DNA of 64,000 nt from Caccovicinus sp964425595 (GCA_964425595.1 CAYRMW010000003.1:1-64000); one strand, 5' to 3'; positions 1-8,477 are shown, counted from the first letter of the stretch. The notes: generated by a model not told the origin, from the letters alone. Made by a program: numbers and translations.

Positions 1-22
1 TTAAGAAGGGATATATTAAGAT

Positions 23-505
23 ATGATAAAAATATTATTCATCTGCCACGGCAATATCTGCCGCTCCCCGATGGCGGAGTTCGTTATGAAGGATATGGTG
101 CGTCAGGCAGGGCTGGAACAGGAATTTTTTATTGCGTCTGCCGCCACCAGTACAGAGGAGATCGGCAATCCGGTCCACAGCGGCACGCGGAATAAGCTGA
201 GGGCCGTCGGCATTTCGACTGTCGGGAAGACGGCCGTCCAGATGAAGAAGAGGGACTATGCCGATTACGATCTGCTGATCGGGATGGACAACTGGAATAT
301 CCGGAACATCCTGCGGATCACCGGCGGCGATCCGGAGGGAAAGGTGCATAAGCTTTTGGAGTATGCCGGTTCTGACGGGGAAGTGGATGACCCGTGGTAT
401 ACCGGTGATTTTGAGACGACATACCGGGATGTGTATGCCGGGTGCAGCGGACTGCTTAAGCGGCTGACCGGAACGCAGGATCTGGGCGGGAGAGGAAAGC
501 GATGA
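23..505 (+). CDS. Low-molecular-weight protein tyrosine phosphatase
   Basis: A 160-residue protein, the normal length for the LMW-PTP family, which removes phosphate from tyrosine (or arginine) of cytoplasmic proteins. The N-terminus carries the P-loop CHGNICRS (CX5R, Cys8 to Arg14), the catalytic nucleophile and phosphate-binding loop. DDPWY at residues 122-126 supplies the general-acid aspartate. The ATG follows an AAGAAGGGA ribosome binding site. Its last four bases overlap the ATGA start of the DUF1848 gene, so the two are probably translationally coupled. The substrate cannot be inferred from context. Confidence 0.93.
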   Translation: MIKILFICHGNICRSPMAEFVMKDMVRQAGLEQEFFIASAATSTEEIGNPVHSGTRNKLRAVGISTVGKTAVQMKKRDYADYDLLIGMDNWNIRNILRITGGDPEGKVHKLLEYAGSDGEVDDPWYTGDFETTYRDVYAGCSGLLKRLTGTQDLGGRGKR

Positions 506-1428
506 TCTTAAACACAGGAAGCCGCACGGATATACCGGCCTTTTTCAGTTCCTGGTTTTATCAGCGTGTACGCGAAGGCTTCGTACTGGTGCGTAATCCT
601 TATCATCCGACGAGGGTCAGCCGTTATCGCCTGACGCCGAAACTGATCGACTGCCTGGTATTCTGCACGAAGAACCCGGCCCCGATGTTTGAGGAACTTT
701 CTTTGCTGGATTCTTTTCATCAGTACTGGCAGGTGACGATCACGCCGTACGGGAGAGATGTGGAGCCCTATGTGCCGCCGGTGGATCAGGTGATCTCCGC
801 TTTCCGGAAGCTTTCCCGCGCTAAGGGGCTGCGATGCGTGGGGTGGCGGTATGATCCGATCCTGCTTTACGGCCCCTATTCTCTGGAGGAACATATCCGT
901 TCGTTTGAGAAGATGGCCTGCGCGCTGGAAGGGTATACCGATCACTGCGTGATCAGTTTCATCGATCTCTACCGGAAGACCTGCCGGAATTTTCCGGGGA
1001 TCCGGAGTGTAAACCGGGAGGAAAGGCTGGCGATCGGGGAGGCGTTTGCGCGGATCGGACATGAGCATGGGATACGGATCAGGACGTGCTGCGAGGGGGG
1101 CGAGCTCGCTGCTTTTGGGATTGACTGCAGCGGCTGTGTGACCCGTGAGGTGATCGAGAGGGCGGTGGGAGGAACTCTTTGCGTCCCGCGGACGAAACCG
1201 GCCCTGCCGGACTGTGGCTGCCTGCTGGGCAATGATATCGGCGTTTACAATACCTGCGGGCATGGATGCCTGTATTGTTATGCGAATGAAAGCACGGAGG
1301 CGGTGAACGCCAATCTTCGTCTTCATGATCCGTCTTCCCCCTTTTTAATCGGAAATCAGTTTCCGGAAGACGTGATCACAGACGCCAGACAGAAATCGTA
1401 CTTTGATGGACAGCTTCGGTTATTTTAA
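502..1428 (+). CDS. DUF1848 family protein with C-terminal CX3CX2C motif
   Basis: A 308-residue protein recognised as DUF1848 by its N-terminal NTGSRTDIPAFFSSWF and by FCTKNPAPM near residue 55. The C-terminus holds CGHGCLYCYAN, in which Cys252, Cys256 and Cys259 form the CX3CX2C arrangement that binds a 4Fe-4S cluster in radical SAM enzymes. Further cysteines (CCEGGE, CSGCV) lie at about residues 197-215. The family has no established reaction that I know of. A radical SAM or spore-photoproduct-lyase-like activity is an inference from the cysteine motif. The start overlaps the phosphatase stop by four bases. Confidence 0.88.
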   Translation: MILNTGSRTDIPAFFSSWFYQRVREGFVLVRNPYHPTRVSRYRLTPKLIDCLVFCTKNPAPMFEELSLLDSFHQYWQVTITPYGRDVEPYVPPVDQVISAFRKLSRAKGLRCVGWRYDPILLYGPYSLEEHIRSFEKMACALEGYTDHCVISFIDLYRKTCRNFPGIRSVNREERLAIGEAFARIGHEHGIRIRTCCEGGELAAFGIDCSGCVTREVIERAVGGTLCVPRTKPALPDCGCLLGNDIGVYNTCGHGCLYCYANESTEAVNANLRLHDPSSPFLIGNQFPEDVITDARQKSYFDGQLRLF

Positions 1429-1440
1429 AGGAGGGATCAC

Positions 1441-2487
1441 ATGAACTGGGTACTAAAGGGATTATATTTTCTGCTTTCAATGGCTGTAATGGTAATCCAG
1501 CTTCTGAGCAATGGTCTGGCGGTCATCAATGGAACAGCAGGGGACGGCAGCGATGAGGGATTTTACGGCTGGTATGAGGACCCGTCTGGCAGTGATGGAG
1601 ATCCTTACGGCTGGTATGAGAACCCGTCCGGCAATGGTGAAGATCCCTACGGTTGGTACGAGGATCCGTACGGCGGGTATGAGGATCCGTATGGCGGGTA
1701 TGAGGGCCCGTATGACGGTTACGAAGATCCCTACAGCTGGGATGAAGACCCTTACGGCAGCTATGGGAATTCGGAAGAGGATGAAGCTGCGCAGACGCAG
1801 GCGGAAGAGATCCGGACGCGGTATCAGGAAATGGGAGAGGTGCTGCGTGAGCTCGGATTTTCGCAATTTACAGAGGAAAGGATGGAGTCTGAGGCAGAGG
1901 AATATATCGCAATTCTGCGTGAACTGAGTCTCTATTTCCCGGAATGGGTTGAATATATCCAGGAGCCGGGTTACTTAAGCCTGCTTGCGGATGAAGGCTA
2001 CGGCAGCTATGACGATAACTGGATATGGCATCCATCTTCGGATTCCGTATATTCGTTCGACTGCGAAGTGTTGGATACTTCACGCATGTATACCTATTTT
2101 CTTCGCGGGGTGCTGGCGATCTCGGGAGAAGAATTTTCCCTGACGTACATCGAGGAAAGTCAGAAAGAGGTGGATTTTTACAGCAGCACAGGCACACAGA
2201 CGCTCTCTTTCCGCTATAACGATACCCCTTATTACTTCCGGGCCCGATACATGGGCGACTGGATGGACTGCACCATCATTGATTTTGTCAATTCCGTGCT
2301 CGAGGCAGAGGGTAATGCCAAGCGTCTTTGGTGCATCGGCGACGGTGGGCAGGGATATATTGTTTTCTATAATACAGAAGAATGGGCGGAACAGTTTAAC
2401 GAGGCCACCGGCCTGGAACTCAGGGACAGCTATGTGAACTATAGCATCGTCCAGGCCAGCATCGCGCACCTCCCTGTCAGATCTTAA
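1441..2487 (+). CDS. Hypothetical exported protein with tandem DPYGGYE-type repeats
   Basis: A 348-residue protein I do not recognise. Residues 6-30 are hydrophobic and may be a signal anchor. Residues 41-110 are a tandem array of short acidic and aromatic units with the core EDPYGGYE or DPYGWYE. Residues 110-150 look helical and charged, and the remaining 200 residues look globular, rich in Tyr, Trp and acidic residues. The ATG follows a good AAAGGAGGG site 13 bases after DUF1848, so it is probably co-transcribed. The N-terminal segment suggests it works at the membrane or outside the cell. The function is unknown. Confidence 0.75.
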   Translation: MNWVLKGLYFLLSMAVMVIQLLSNGLAVINGTAGDGSDEGFYGWYEDPSGSDGDPYGWYENPSGNGEDPYGWYEDPYGGYEDPYGGYEGPYDGYEDPYSWDEDPYGSYGNSEEDEAAQTQAEEIRTRYQEMGEVLRELGFSQFTEERMESEAEEYIAILRELSLYFPEWVEYIQEPGYLSLLADEGYGSYDDNWIWHPSSDSVYSFDCEVLDTSRMYTYFLRGVLAISGEEFSLTYIEESQKEVDFYSSTGTQTLSFRYNDTPYYFRARYMGDWMDCTIIDFVNSVLEAEGNAKRLWCIGDGGQGYIVFYNTEEWAEQFNEATGLELRDSYVNYSIVQASIAHLPVRS

Positions 2488-2499
2488 TCCTCTTACGTG

Positions 2500-4323
2500 C
2501 TAGGTCACTTCTTCCAGACTGCACCCGGGGACGGCTACCATGGAATAGTTGGTGTGATAAATGACAAAACCGGGCGCAGCTTTGGCGGGTTTTTTGATGG
2601 ATTTTTTCTGGACATAGTCCACCTCCACCTTATCGTTTTTCCGGCCCCTGGAATAGTATGCAGCAAGCGAGGCGGCCTCCTCAAAGGTCCGGTCCGGCAG
2701 CTCTTTCCCCTGGGACTTGACGATGACGTGCGAGCCGGGGATCCCCTTGGCGTGGAACCACCAGTCATTTCCGGAAGCGGCCTTGAAGGTGAGTTCTTCG
2801 TTTTGGTAGTTGTTCTTGCCGACGTAGATATCAAAACCATCGGAAGAGCGATAATGGAAAGGCCGGCTGGTGATCTTTGGTTTTTTGTCGCCGCTGCGGC
2901 GCTTCCTGATGTAGCCAAATTCCATCAGTTCCTCGCGGATCTGCACCAGATCCGCCTCCTGGAGCGCGATATCCAATGCCGTGCTGATGGACTCCAGGTG
3001 GTCGATCTCGGCCCTGGTTTCCTGCGTCAGCTGGTGCAGGGCTTCGTAAGTGCGCTTCAGCTTGTTGTACTTTTCAAAATAACGCTGGGAGTTCTCCCGG
3101 GCGGTCATCTGCGGATCCAGCGGGATCCGGACTTCCTTCCCGGTATAGTAATTAACGCAGGTCAGTTCCTTTTCGCCGCCGTTTAGTGCGTAGCCATAGG
3201 TATTCAGCAGCTCGCCGTATACACGGTATTTTTCCCGCTTTTCCGTGTCCTTCAGCTGCTTTTCCTGAAGGTCGTATTTTTTGTAGTTCCGTTCCAGGGC
3301 ATTCTGGATAATGCGGCGTAAGTCGGCGGATTTCTGCCGAATCCGGGTGAACATATTCCTGGATGCGTAGTAAGTCTCCAGTACCTGGCTGATAGAAGAG
3401 AAGCTGCGCGTCCGGTACCGGCTGCCGGTCAGACAGGTCAGTGGGACAGCGGCAAATTCCACGGGCTCTGCATCGCTCCAATCATCCGCCGAAGAAGATG
3501 CCCGGGCGGCCGGCGTTTCCGAAGTCCCTTCCCGGTCTGGCTCCGGAGTCCCGATCTCGTAGATGATATTGGGCTGGAAACGGCATTCCTTTACATCGTC
3601 CATCAGCACGGAAAAGGTGTGGTAAAGGTGGAGCAGTTCCAGCGCATTCAGCCGGTTCGCCCACTGATCGCCGTCCAGCGACGCCAGACGGCAGATTTCC
3701 TCGCCGATGATCGGGCTGATGCCGGTCAGTTTCTGATACAGAGCCTTCGATACAGGCAGGGATGCCGATTGCATCGCTGCAGTAAAGTCCTCCTCGGTCA
3801 CCGTAAGCGGATCCAGCTTTTCTACTGTATGCGGGATGAAGTAAGGCCTGCCGGGCAGGACCTCCCGGACGGAACTTACCTGGGCGGAGATGTGCTTAAT
3901 GCTGTCCAGGATCGTTCCGTCTTCGCGGCAGAAGATGATGTTGCTGTGCTTACCCATGATCTCGATGATCAGGCGCTTCTGGCTGACGTCGCCCATCTCA
4001 TCCAGGTGCTCCAGCCGGATCTCCACGATGCGCTCCAGGCCGGGCTGGCTGATCTCGATGATCTTCGCGTTGCCGATATGCTTGCGCAGGAGCATGCAGA
4101 AATTGGGCGCCGTAAGCGGCCCCGGCTTGTTTGTTTCTGTCAGGTAGATCAGGGGAAGGCTGGCGCTGGCCGAAACCAGGAGACGGCAGCTGCTTCGATA
4201 GTTCTTTATCGTAAAAAGAAGCTCGTCCTTTTCCGGCTGGGCGATCTTTGTGATCCTCCCTCCCTCGATCGTATGTTTTAATTCATGTACCAGGCTGGCA
4301 ATGGTAATTCCGTCAAAAGCCAT
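2500..4323 (-). CDS. rqcH: RqcH/NFACT family ribosome quality control protein (FbpA-like)
   Basis: A 607-residue protein of the RqcH/Rqc2/NEMF family, which binds obstructed 50S subunits and directs alanine tailing of stalled nascent chains. Older annotations call it fibronectin-binding protein. The N-terminal NFACT-N domain starts MAFDGITIAS, a central coiled-coil region covers about residues 290-450, and the C-terminal NFACT-R domain contains DIYVGKNNYQNEEL and WWFHAKGIPGSHV. I chose the ATG at 4323 rather than one 24 bases upstream because GGGAGG precedes it and it restores family numbering. At positions 97-98, where the family has Asp-Arg, this protein has Glu-Arg. It is convergent with the upstream repeat protein, with 12 bases between stops. 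Confidence 0.93.
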   Translation of the reverse strand: MAFDGITIASLVHELKHTIEGGRITKIAQPEKDELLFTIKNYRSSCRLLVSASASLPLIYLTETNKPGPLTAPNFCMLLRKHIGNAKIIEISQPGLERIVEIRLEHLDEMGDVSQKRLIIEIMGKHSNIIFCREDGTILDSIKHISAQVSSVREVLPGRPYFIPHTVEKLDPLTVTEEDFTAAMQSASLPVSKALYQKLTGISPIIGEEICRLASLDGDQWANRLNALELLHLYHTFSVLMDDVKECRFQPNIIYEIGTPEPDREGTSETPAARASSSADDWSDAEPVEFAAVPLTCLTGSRYRTRSFSSISQVLETYYASRNMFTRIRQKSADLRRIIQNALERNYKKYDLQEKQLKDTEKREKYRVYGELLNTYGYALNGGEKELTCVNYYTGKEVRIPLDPQMTARENSQRYFEKYNKLKRTYEALHQLTQETRAEIDHLESISTALDIALQEADLVQIREELMEFGYIRKRRSGDKKPKITSRPFHYRSSDGFDIYVGKNNYQNEELTFKAASGNDWWFHAKGIPGSHVIVKSQGKELPDRTFEEAASLAAYYSRGRKNDKVEVDYVQKKSIKKPAKAAPGFVIYHTNYSMVAVPGCSLEEVT

Positions 4324-4354
4324 GATAATCCTCCCAAACAGTTCCATTCTGTCT

Positions 4355-4373
4355 GATCAAAAATGTTTTGATC
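4355..4373. repeat. Perfect inverted repeat in the rqcH 5' leader
   Basis: GATCAAAA and TTTTGATC form perfect 8-base arms around ATG. The palindrome lies between the candidate rqcH -10 element and its ribosome binding site, so it would be transcribed into the leader. It may be an operator or a small RNA hairpin. Confidence 0.5.
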
Positions 4374-4384
4374 GATCTCGGACC

Positions 4385-4413
4385 AGTATATCACATTTTT
4401 CAGGAAATGTCTT
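4385..4413 (-). promoter_or_regulatory. Candidate sigma-A promoter of rqcH
   Basis: On the minus strand, AAGACA (4413-4408) and TATACT (4390-4385) are separated by 17 bases, about 60 bases upstream of the rqcH start. The -10 element is good and the -35 element matches four of six consensus positions. Confidence 0.5.
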
Positions 4414-4463
4414 CTCTTTGGCGCATGAACGAATGAAGGACACGACCGGCCGCGGAAATTCGG

Positions 4464-4492
4464 TTGACTTGCCCCGTTACTTGACTTATAAT
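4464..4492 (+). promoter_or_regulatory. Sigma-A promoter of the yicC-gmk-rpoZ operon
   Basis: TTGACT (4464-4469) and a perfect TATAAT (4487-4492) are separated by exactly 17 bases and lie 38 bases upstream of the yicC start. It is divergent from the rqcH promoter. Confidence 0.85.
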
Positions 4493-4529
4493 GATAGACA
4501 GTTATGGCAAAAGAGAGGCTTTTCTTACT

Positions 4530-5408
4530 ATGTTAAAAAGCATGACAGGTTTCGGCAGATATGAGACAGTGACCGAAGAGTATAAGATATCCGTGGAGAT
4601 GAAAGCCGTAAACCACCGATATCTGGACCTGAGCATTAAGATGCCGAAGAAATTTAATTACTTTGAGACGTCGATCCGCGCATTGCTGAAGAAGTACATC
4701 CAACGAGGCAAGGTGGATCTTTTTATCAGCTATGAGGAGTATACGGAGGGGACGCTTTCCCTGAGGTATAACGGGGGACTGGCTGCGGAGTACATGGGCG
4801 TGTTCCGGCAGATGGCAGAGCAGTTTCAGATTCCGAACGACATCACCGTATCCTCTCTTTCCCGTTTTCCGGAGATCCTTACGACGGAGCAGGTGCAGGA
4901 GGATGAGACGAAGCTGTGGAAGGTTTTGGGAGACGCCGTCAGTCATGCCGCGGAGCGTTTCGTTGAGACCCGCCTGAAGGAGGGAGAACACCTGCAGGAT
5001 GATCTTCTGAAAAAACTGGATCGTATGTTGGAGCTGGTGGATTTTATTGAGGAGCGTTCTCCGCAGATCGTGGAAGAGTACCGGGCGAAGCTTACCGACA
5101 AGGTGCAGGAGCTGTTAAACGGGGCAGCCATAGACGAATCGCGGATCATCACGGAGGTGACGATCTACGCGGACAAGATCTGTACAGACGAGGAGATGGT
5201 TCGTCTCCGCAGTCATATCGAGACCATGAAAGCCAGGCTGATGGCCGGGGGAAGCATCGGCCGGGAGCTGGATTTCATCGCTCAGGAGATGAACCGGGAA
5301 GCGAATACCACCCTGTCCAAAGCGAACGATCTGGAAACCGCAGACAAGGCGATCGCTTTGAAGACCGAGATCGAAAAGATCCGGGAACAGATCCAGAATA
5401 TAGAATGA
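4530..5408 (+). CDS. YicC family endoribonuclease
   Basis: A 292-residue YicC family protein, a conserved family with endoribonuclease activity in E. coli. The start is the ATG of MLKSMTGFGRYE, the conserved family N-terminus, preceded by AGAGAGG. The in-frame upstream ATG at 4491 overlaps the -10 box and cannot be used. The C-terminal DUF1732 signature GGSIGRELDFIAQEMNRE is present at about residues 242-260. It heads a run of yicC-gmk-rpoZ that is common in Firmicutes. Confidence 0.92.
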   Translation: MLKSMTGFGRYETVTEEYKISVEMKAVNHRYLDLSIKMPKKFNYFETSIRALLKKYIQRGKVDLFISYEEYTEGTLSLRYNGGLAAEYMGVFRQMAEQFQIPNDITVSSLSRFPEILTTEQVQEDETKLWKVLGDAVSHAAERFVETRLKEGEHLQDDLLKKLDRMLELVDFIEERSPQIVEEYRAKLTDKVQELLNGAAIDESRIITEVTIYADKICTDEEMVRLRSHIETMKARLMAGGSIGRELDFIAQEMNREANTTLSKANDLETADKAIALKTEIEKIREQIQNIE

Positions 5409-5454
5409 TCCGCGCGCCGTCAGCGGGATGTTGAAAGAAAGGAAGAGGGGACTT

Positions 5455-6081
5455 ATGGACCGAAAGGGGATTTTGGTTGTTGTCTCCGGTTTTTCCGGAT
5501 CAGGCAAGGGGACGCTGATGAAGGCGCTGGTAAAGAAGTACAGCCAGTACGCGCTTTCCATCTCTGCGACCACTCGCCGGCCAAGGCCGGGGGAGAAGGA
5601 TGGGAGAGAGTATTTTTTTGTTTCCCGCGAGACGTTTCGGGAAATGGTGAAAGAGGATGCGCTGATCGAACATGCGCAGTACGTGGAGAACTACTACGGA
5701 ACGCCGAGAGCGTATGTCGAACAGCAGCTGGCCTCCGGACGGGATGTGATCCTTGAGATCGAGATACAGGGGGCCCTGCGCGTCAGGGAGCAGTATCCGG
5801 ACGCGCTCCTGCTGTTTGTGACGCCGCCGAGCGCGGCAGAGCTGAAGCGGCGTCTGACCGGACGCGGAACGGAAAGCGAACAGGTGATCCAGGCCAGGAT
5901 CGCGCGCGCGGCGGAAGAGGCCGAGGGCGTGGAGGCCTATGATTACATCGTGGTAAATGATGAGCTGGAAGCCTGTACGGAGCGCCTTCATCAGCTGATC
6001 GAGGCGCAGCACAGCCGGACCGGCTTTCAGAAGGAATTGATCGCGCAGATTCGCGCGGAACTGCGGCAGCTGGCGCGATAA
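5455..6081 (+). CDS. gmk: Guanylate kinase
   Basis: A 208-residue cytoplasmic enzyme phosphorylating GMP to GDP with ATP. The P-loop SGFSGSGKGT occupies residues 11-20, and the GMP-binding region SATTRRPRPGEKDGREYFF follows at about residues 36-54. The ATG at 5455 sits just after AGGAAGAGGGG. An upstream in-frame ATG at 5428 lacks a ribosome binding site and would add nine atypical residues. It lies 46 bases after yicC and 47 before rpoZ, so it is likely co-transcribed with both. Confidence 0.97.
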   Translation: MDRKGILVVVSGFSGSGKGTLMKALVKKYSQYALSISATTRRPRPGEKDGREYFFVSRETFREMVKEDALIEHAQYVENYYGTPRAYVEQQLASGRDVILEIEIQGALRVREQYPDALLLFVTPPSAAELKRRLTGRGTESEQVIQARIARAAEEAEGVEAYDYIVVNDELEACTERLHQLIEAQHSRTGFQKELIAQIRAELRQLAR

Positions 6082-6128
6082 CGTTGTCTGCCGGAAAAAG
6101 AGATTTTGCATAGGGAAAGGAGTCATTT

Positions 6129-6497
6129 ATGTTACGTCCATCTTATACTGATCTGATTGAAGCGGTGAACAGCGATGTCGAGCTGGGGGAGCACCCGGTC
6201 GTACAGAGCCGGTATTCTATTGTCATCGCGGCATCCAGGAGAGCCAGGCAGCTGATCGACGGCGCAGAGCCGCTGGTAGGCGGTTCTTATGGGAGAAAGC
6301 CGCTGTCGGTCGCGGTTGATGAGCTTTACAAGGGCAAGGTAAAGATCCTCACCGATGAGGAAACGGCGGAACAGTCGATGGATGAAGAGGAAACGCTGGA
6401 GGAACTGGATGAGCTGGATCTGGATACGGAACAGACCAGGGAACAGCTGGCCAGGGATCTGTCGGTCTTTGACGAGGATGTGCATTCTGAACAGTGA
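6129..6497 (+). CDS. rpoZ: DNA-directed RNA polymerase omega subunit
   Basis: A 122-residue omega subunit, which helps assemble RNA polymerase by binding beta-prime. The conserved segment runs through RYSIVIAASRRARQL (about residues 28-42). It is longer than the minimal family because of an acidic C-terminal tail rich in Glu and Asp (residues 76-122). The start follows GGGAAAGGAG. A candidate terminator follows downstream, which would end the yicC-gmk-rpoZ unit. Confidence 0.95.
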   Translation: MLRPSYTDLIEAVNSDVELGEHPVVQSRYSIVIAASRRARQLIDGAEPLVGGSYGRKPLSVAVDELYKGKVKILTDEETAEQSMDEEETLEELDELDLDTEQTREQLARDLSVFDEDVHSEQ

Positions 6498-6510
6498 TGA
6501 TCAGGGTAGG

Positions 6511-6553
6511 GGAGGTACTGCTAAACATTGGTTTTGTAAGTCCTCCTTTTTCT
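6511..6553 (+). terminator. Candidate intrinsic terminator after rpoZ
   Basis: GGAGGTACT (6511-6519) pairs with AGTCCTCC (6539-6546) with one bulged base and a 19-base loop, followed by TTTTTCTT. The long loop lowers confidence. Confidence 0.5.
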
Positions 6554-6605
6554 TCTGCGGGAAATCACGCGGTGGCGATGATCGAGAGGAAGAGGAACGG
6601 AATTT

Positions 6606-7949
6606 ATGAAGATATTATTTGTTTCACTTGGCTGCGATAAAAATCTGGTCGATACGGAAAAGATGCTCGGGATCCTGGGAAGCGATGGGTTTCAGTTTAC
6701 GGATGCCGCGGAGGAAGCGGATGTGATCATCATCAACACCTGCTGCTTTATCGGCGACGCCAAGGAGGAGAGCGTAAACACGATCCTGGAAATGGCGCAG
6801 TACAAAGAAGAAGGCAGCTGCAAGGCGCTTCTGGTGGCCGGGTGTCTGGCTCAGCGTTATCAGGAGGAGATCTTAAAAGAGATCCCGGAGGTAGACGCTA
6901 TTCTGGGCACATCATCGTACGCGCAGATCGGCGATATGCTCAGGCAGGTGCTGGAAGAAAAAAAGGAGCATATCTCCTGTTTTCAGGATATTAACGCGCT
7001 GCCGCGCACCCGGAACGGACGGATGGTCACGACCGGCGGACATTACGCTTTCCTGAAGATCGCCGAGGGCTGCGACAAGCGCTGCACCTACTGCATTATT
7101 CCCAGCCTGCGCGGCAGTTATCGCAGCGTGCCGATTGAGGAGCTTTTGCAGGAAGCCGGTGAGCTGGCCGCGCAGGGAGTAAAGGAACTGATCCTGGTCG
7201 CACAGGAGACCACCCTTTACGGCACGGATCTGTATGGGGAGAAATCCCTCCCCAGGCTGCTGCGGGAGCTGGCGAAGATCTCCGGGATTCGATGGATCCG
7301 CATCCAGTACTGTTATCCGGAGGAGATCACCGATGAACTGATCAGGGTTATCCGGGAGGAAGAGAAAGTCTGTCATTACCTGGACCTTCCGATCCAGCAC
7401 GCCAGCGATTCCGTTTTGCGGCGGATGGGACGGCGGACAGATCAGAGAGAGCTTCGCCGGATCATCGAAAAGCTTCGCCGGGAGATCCCGGATATCGTCA
7501 TCCGCACCACGCTGATCTCCGGTTTTCCCGGGGAGACGCAGGAGAACCATGAAGAGCTGATGGCGTTTGTGGATGAGATGGAATTTGAGCGGCTTGGCGT
7601 CTTTGCCTATTCCCTCGAGGAGGATACGCCCGCGGCGCAGATGCCGGACCAGATCCCGCAGGAGATCAAGGAAAGCCGGCGCGACGAGATCATGGAGCTG
7701 CAGCAGGAGATCGCTTTCGACAAGGCAGAATCCCTGGTCGGGCGGACTCTGGATGTCATGATCGAAGGGAAGGTAGTTGACGAACCGGCCTATGTGGGAC
7801 GGACTTACATGGACAGCCCCAATGTGGACGGGCTGATTTTCGTGAATGCGGACCGGCAGCTGATGAGCGGAGACTTTGTTCGCGTGCAGGTGACCGGCGC
7901 TGCGGAGTACGATTTGATAGGGGAGGTGTGCGATGAATCTGCCCAATAA
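6606..7949 (+). CDS. rimO: Ribosomal protein S12 methylthiotransferase RimO
   Basis: A 447-residue radical SAM methylthiotransferase that adds a methylthio group to an aspartate of ribosomal protein S12. The N-terminal UPF0004 domain begins MKILFVSLGCDKNLVDTE with the auxiliary-cluster cysteines LGC, NTCC and GCLA. The radical SAM cluster motif CDKRCTYC places Cys156, Cys160 and Cys163. A C-terminal TRAM domain occupies roughly residues 375-440. SLGCDKNLVD separates RimO from MiaB. The 3' end overlaps pgsA by 17 bases. Confidence 0.96.
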   Translation: MKILFVSLGCDKNLVDTEKMLGILGSDGFQFTDAAEEADVIIINTCCFIGDAKEESVNTILEMAQYKEEGSCKALLVAGCLAQRYQEEILKEIPEVDAILGTSSYAQIGDMLRQVLEEKKEHISCFQDINALPRTRNGRMVTTGGHYAFLKIAEGCDKRCTYCIIPSLRGSYRSVPIEELLQEAGELAAQGVKELILVAQETTLYGTDLYGEKSLPRLLRELAKISGIRWIRIQYCYPEEITDELIRVIREEEKVCHYLDLPIQHASDSVLRRMGRRTDQRELRRIIEKLRREIPDIVIRTTLISGFPGETQENHEELMAFVDEMEFERLGVFAYSLEEDTPAAQMPDQIPQEIKESRRDEIMELQQEIAFDKAESLVGRTLDVMIEGKVVDEPAYVGRTYMDSPNVDGLIFVNADRQLMSGDFVRVQVTGAAEYDLIGEVCDESAQ

Positions 7950-8475
7950 ACTGACGCTTCTGCGAGTCGTGATGATCCCTTTTTTCGTGATCTTTCTCCT
8001 TCTGGAGGACGGAGCCGTTCCGGTGTGGCGGTATGTGTCCGCCGGGATCTTCATCCTGGCCAGTTTTACTGATCTTCTGGATGGAAAAATCGCCAGAAAA
8101 TATAACCTTGTGACCAACTTCGGGAAGTTTATGGATCCCCTGGCCGATAAGCTGCTGGTCTGTTCCGCCCTGATCTGTCTGATCCAGCTGGGGCAGCTGT
8201 CGGCATGGATGGTCATCGTGATCATCAGCAGGGAATTTATTATCAGCGGGTTTCGTCTGGTCGCCTCGGATAACGGGGTGGTCATTGCCGCCAGCTACTG
8301 GGGGAAATTTAAAACCGTATTTCAGATGATCTCCGTGATCCTGCTGATTCTGAATATCCCGGTGCTGGAATGGTTTACCCGGATCTGTTTGTGGGCGGCG
8401 CTGATTCTTACGGTCGTCTCGCTGGTCGATTATATTGTCAAAAATCACAAGATACTCACGGAAGGGAGCATGTAG
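7933..8475 (+). CDS. pgsA: CDP-diacylglycerol--glycerol-3-phosphate 3-phosphatidyltransferase
   Basis: A 180-residue integral membrane enzyme making phosphatidylglycerol phosphate, the committed step to phosphatidylglycerol and cardiolipin. The CDP-alcohol phosphotransferase signature is complete: Asp47, Asp50-Gly51, Ala54-Arg55, Gly64, Asp68 and Asp72. MNLPNKLTLLRV is the typical N-terminus. The start lies inside the rimO 3' end and is preceded by GGGGAGGTG. The stop is two bases before cinA, so the three genes are probably translationally coupled. Confidence 0.96.
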   Translation: MNLPNKLTLLRVVMIPFFVIFLLLEDGAVPVWRYVSAGIFILASFTDLLDGKIARKYNLVTNFGKFMDPLADKLLVCSALICLIQLGQLSAWMVIVIISREFIISGFRLVASDNGVVIAASYWGKFKTVFQMISVILLILNIPVLEWFTRICLWAALILTVVSLVDYIVKNHKILTEGSM

Positions 8476-8477
8476 AG

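Noticed and set aside
1561..1770. The tandem nucleotide repeats considered as a CRISPR array
   Set aside because: The units are in frame, of short variable length and without spacers. They encode protein repeats.
6912..8285. A 457-codon open frame on the minus strand opposite rimO and pgsA
   Set aside because: It lies antisense to two clearly identified genes, has no ribosome binding site and no recognisable domain. Long antisense frames are expected in GC-biased codon patterns.
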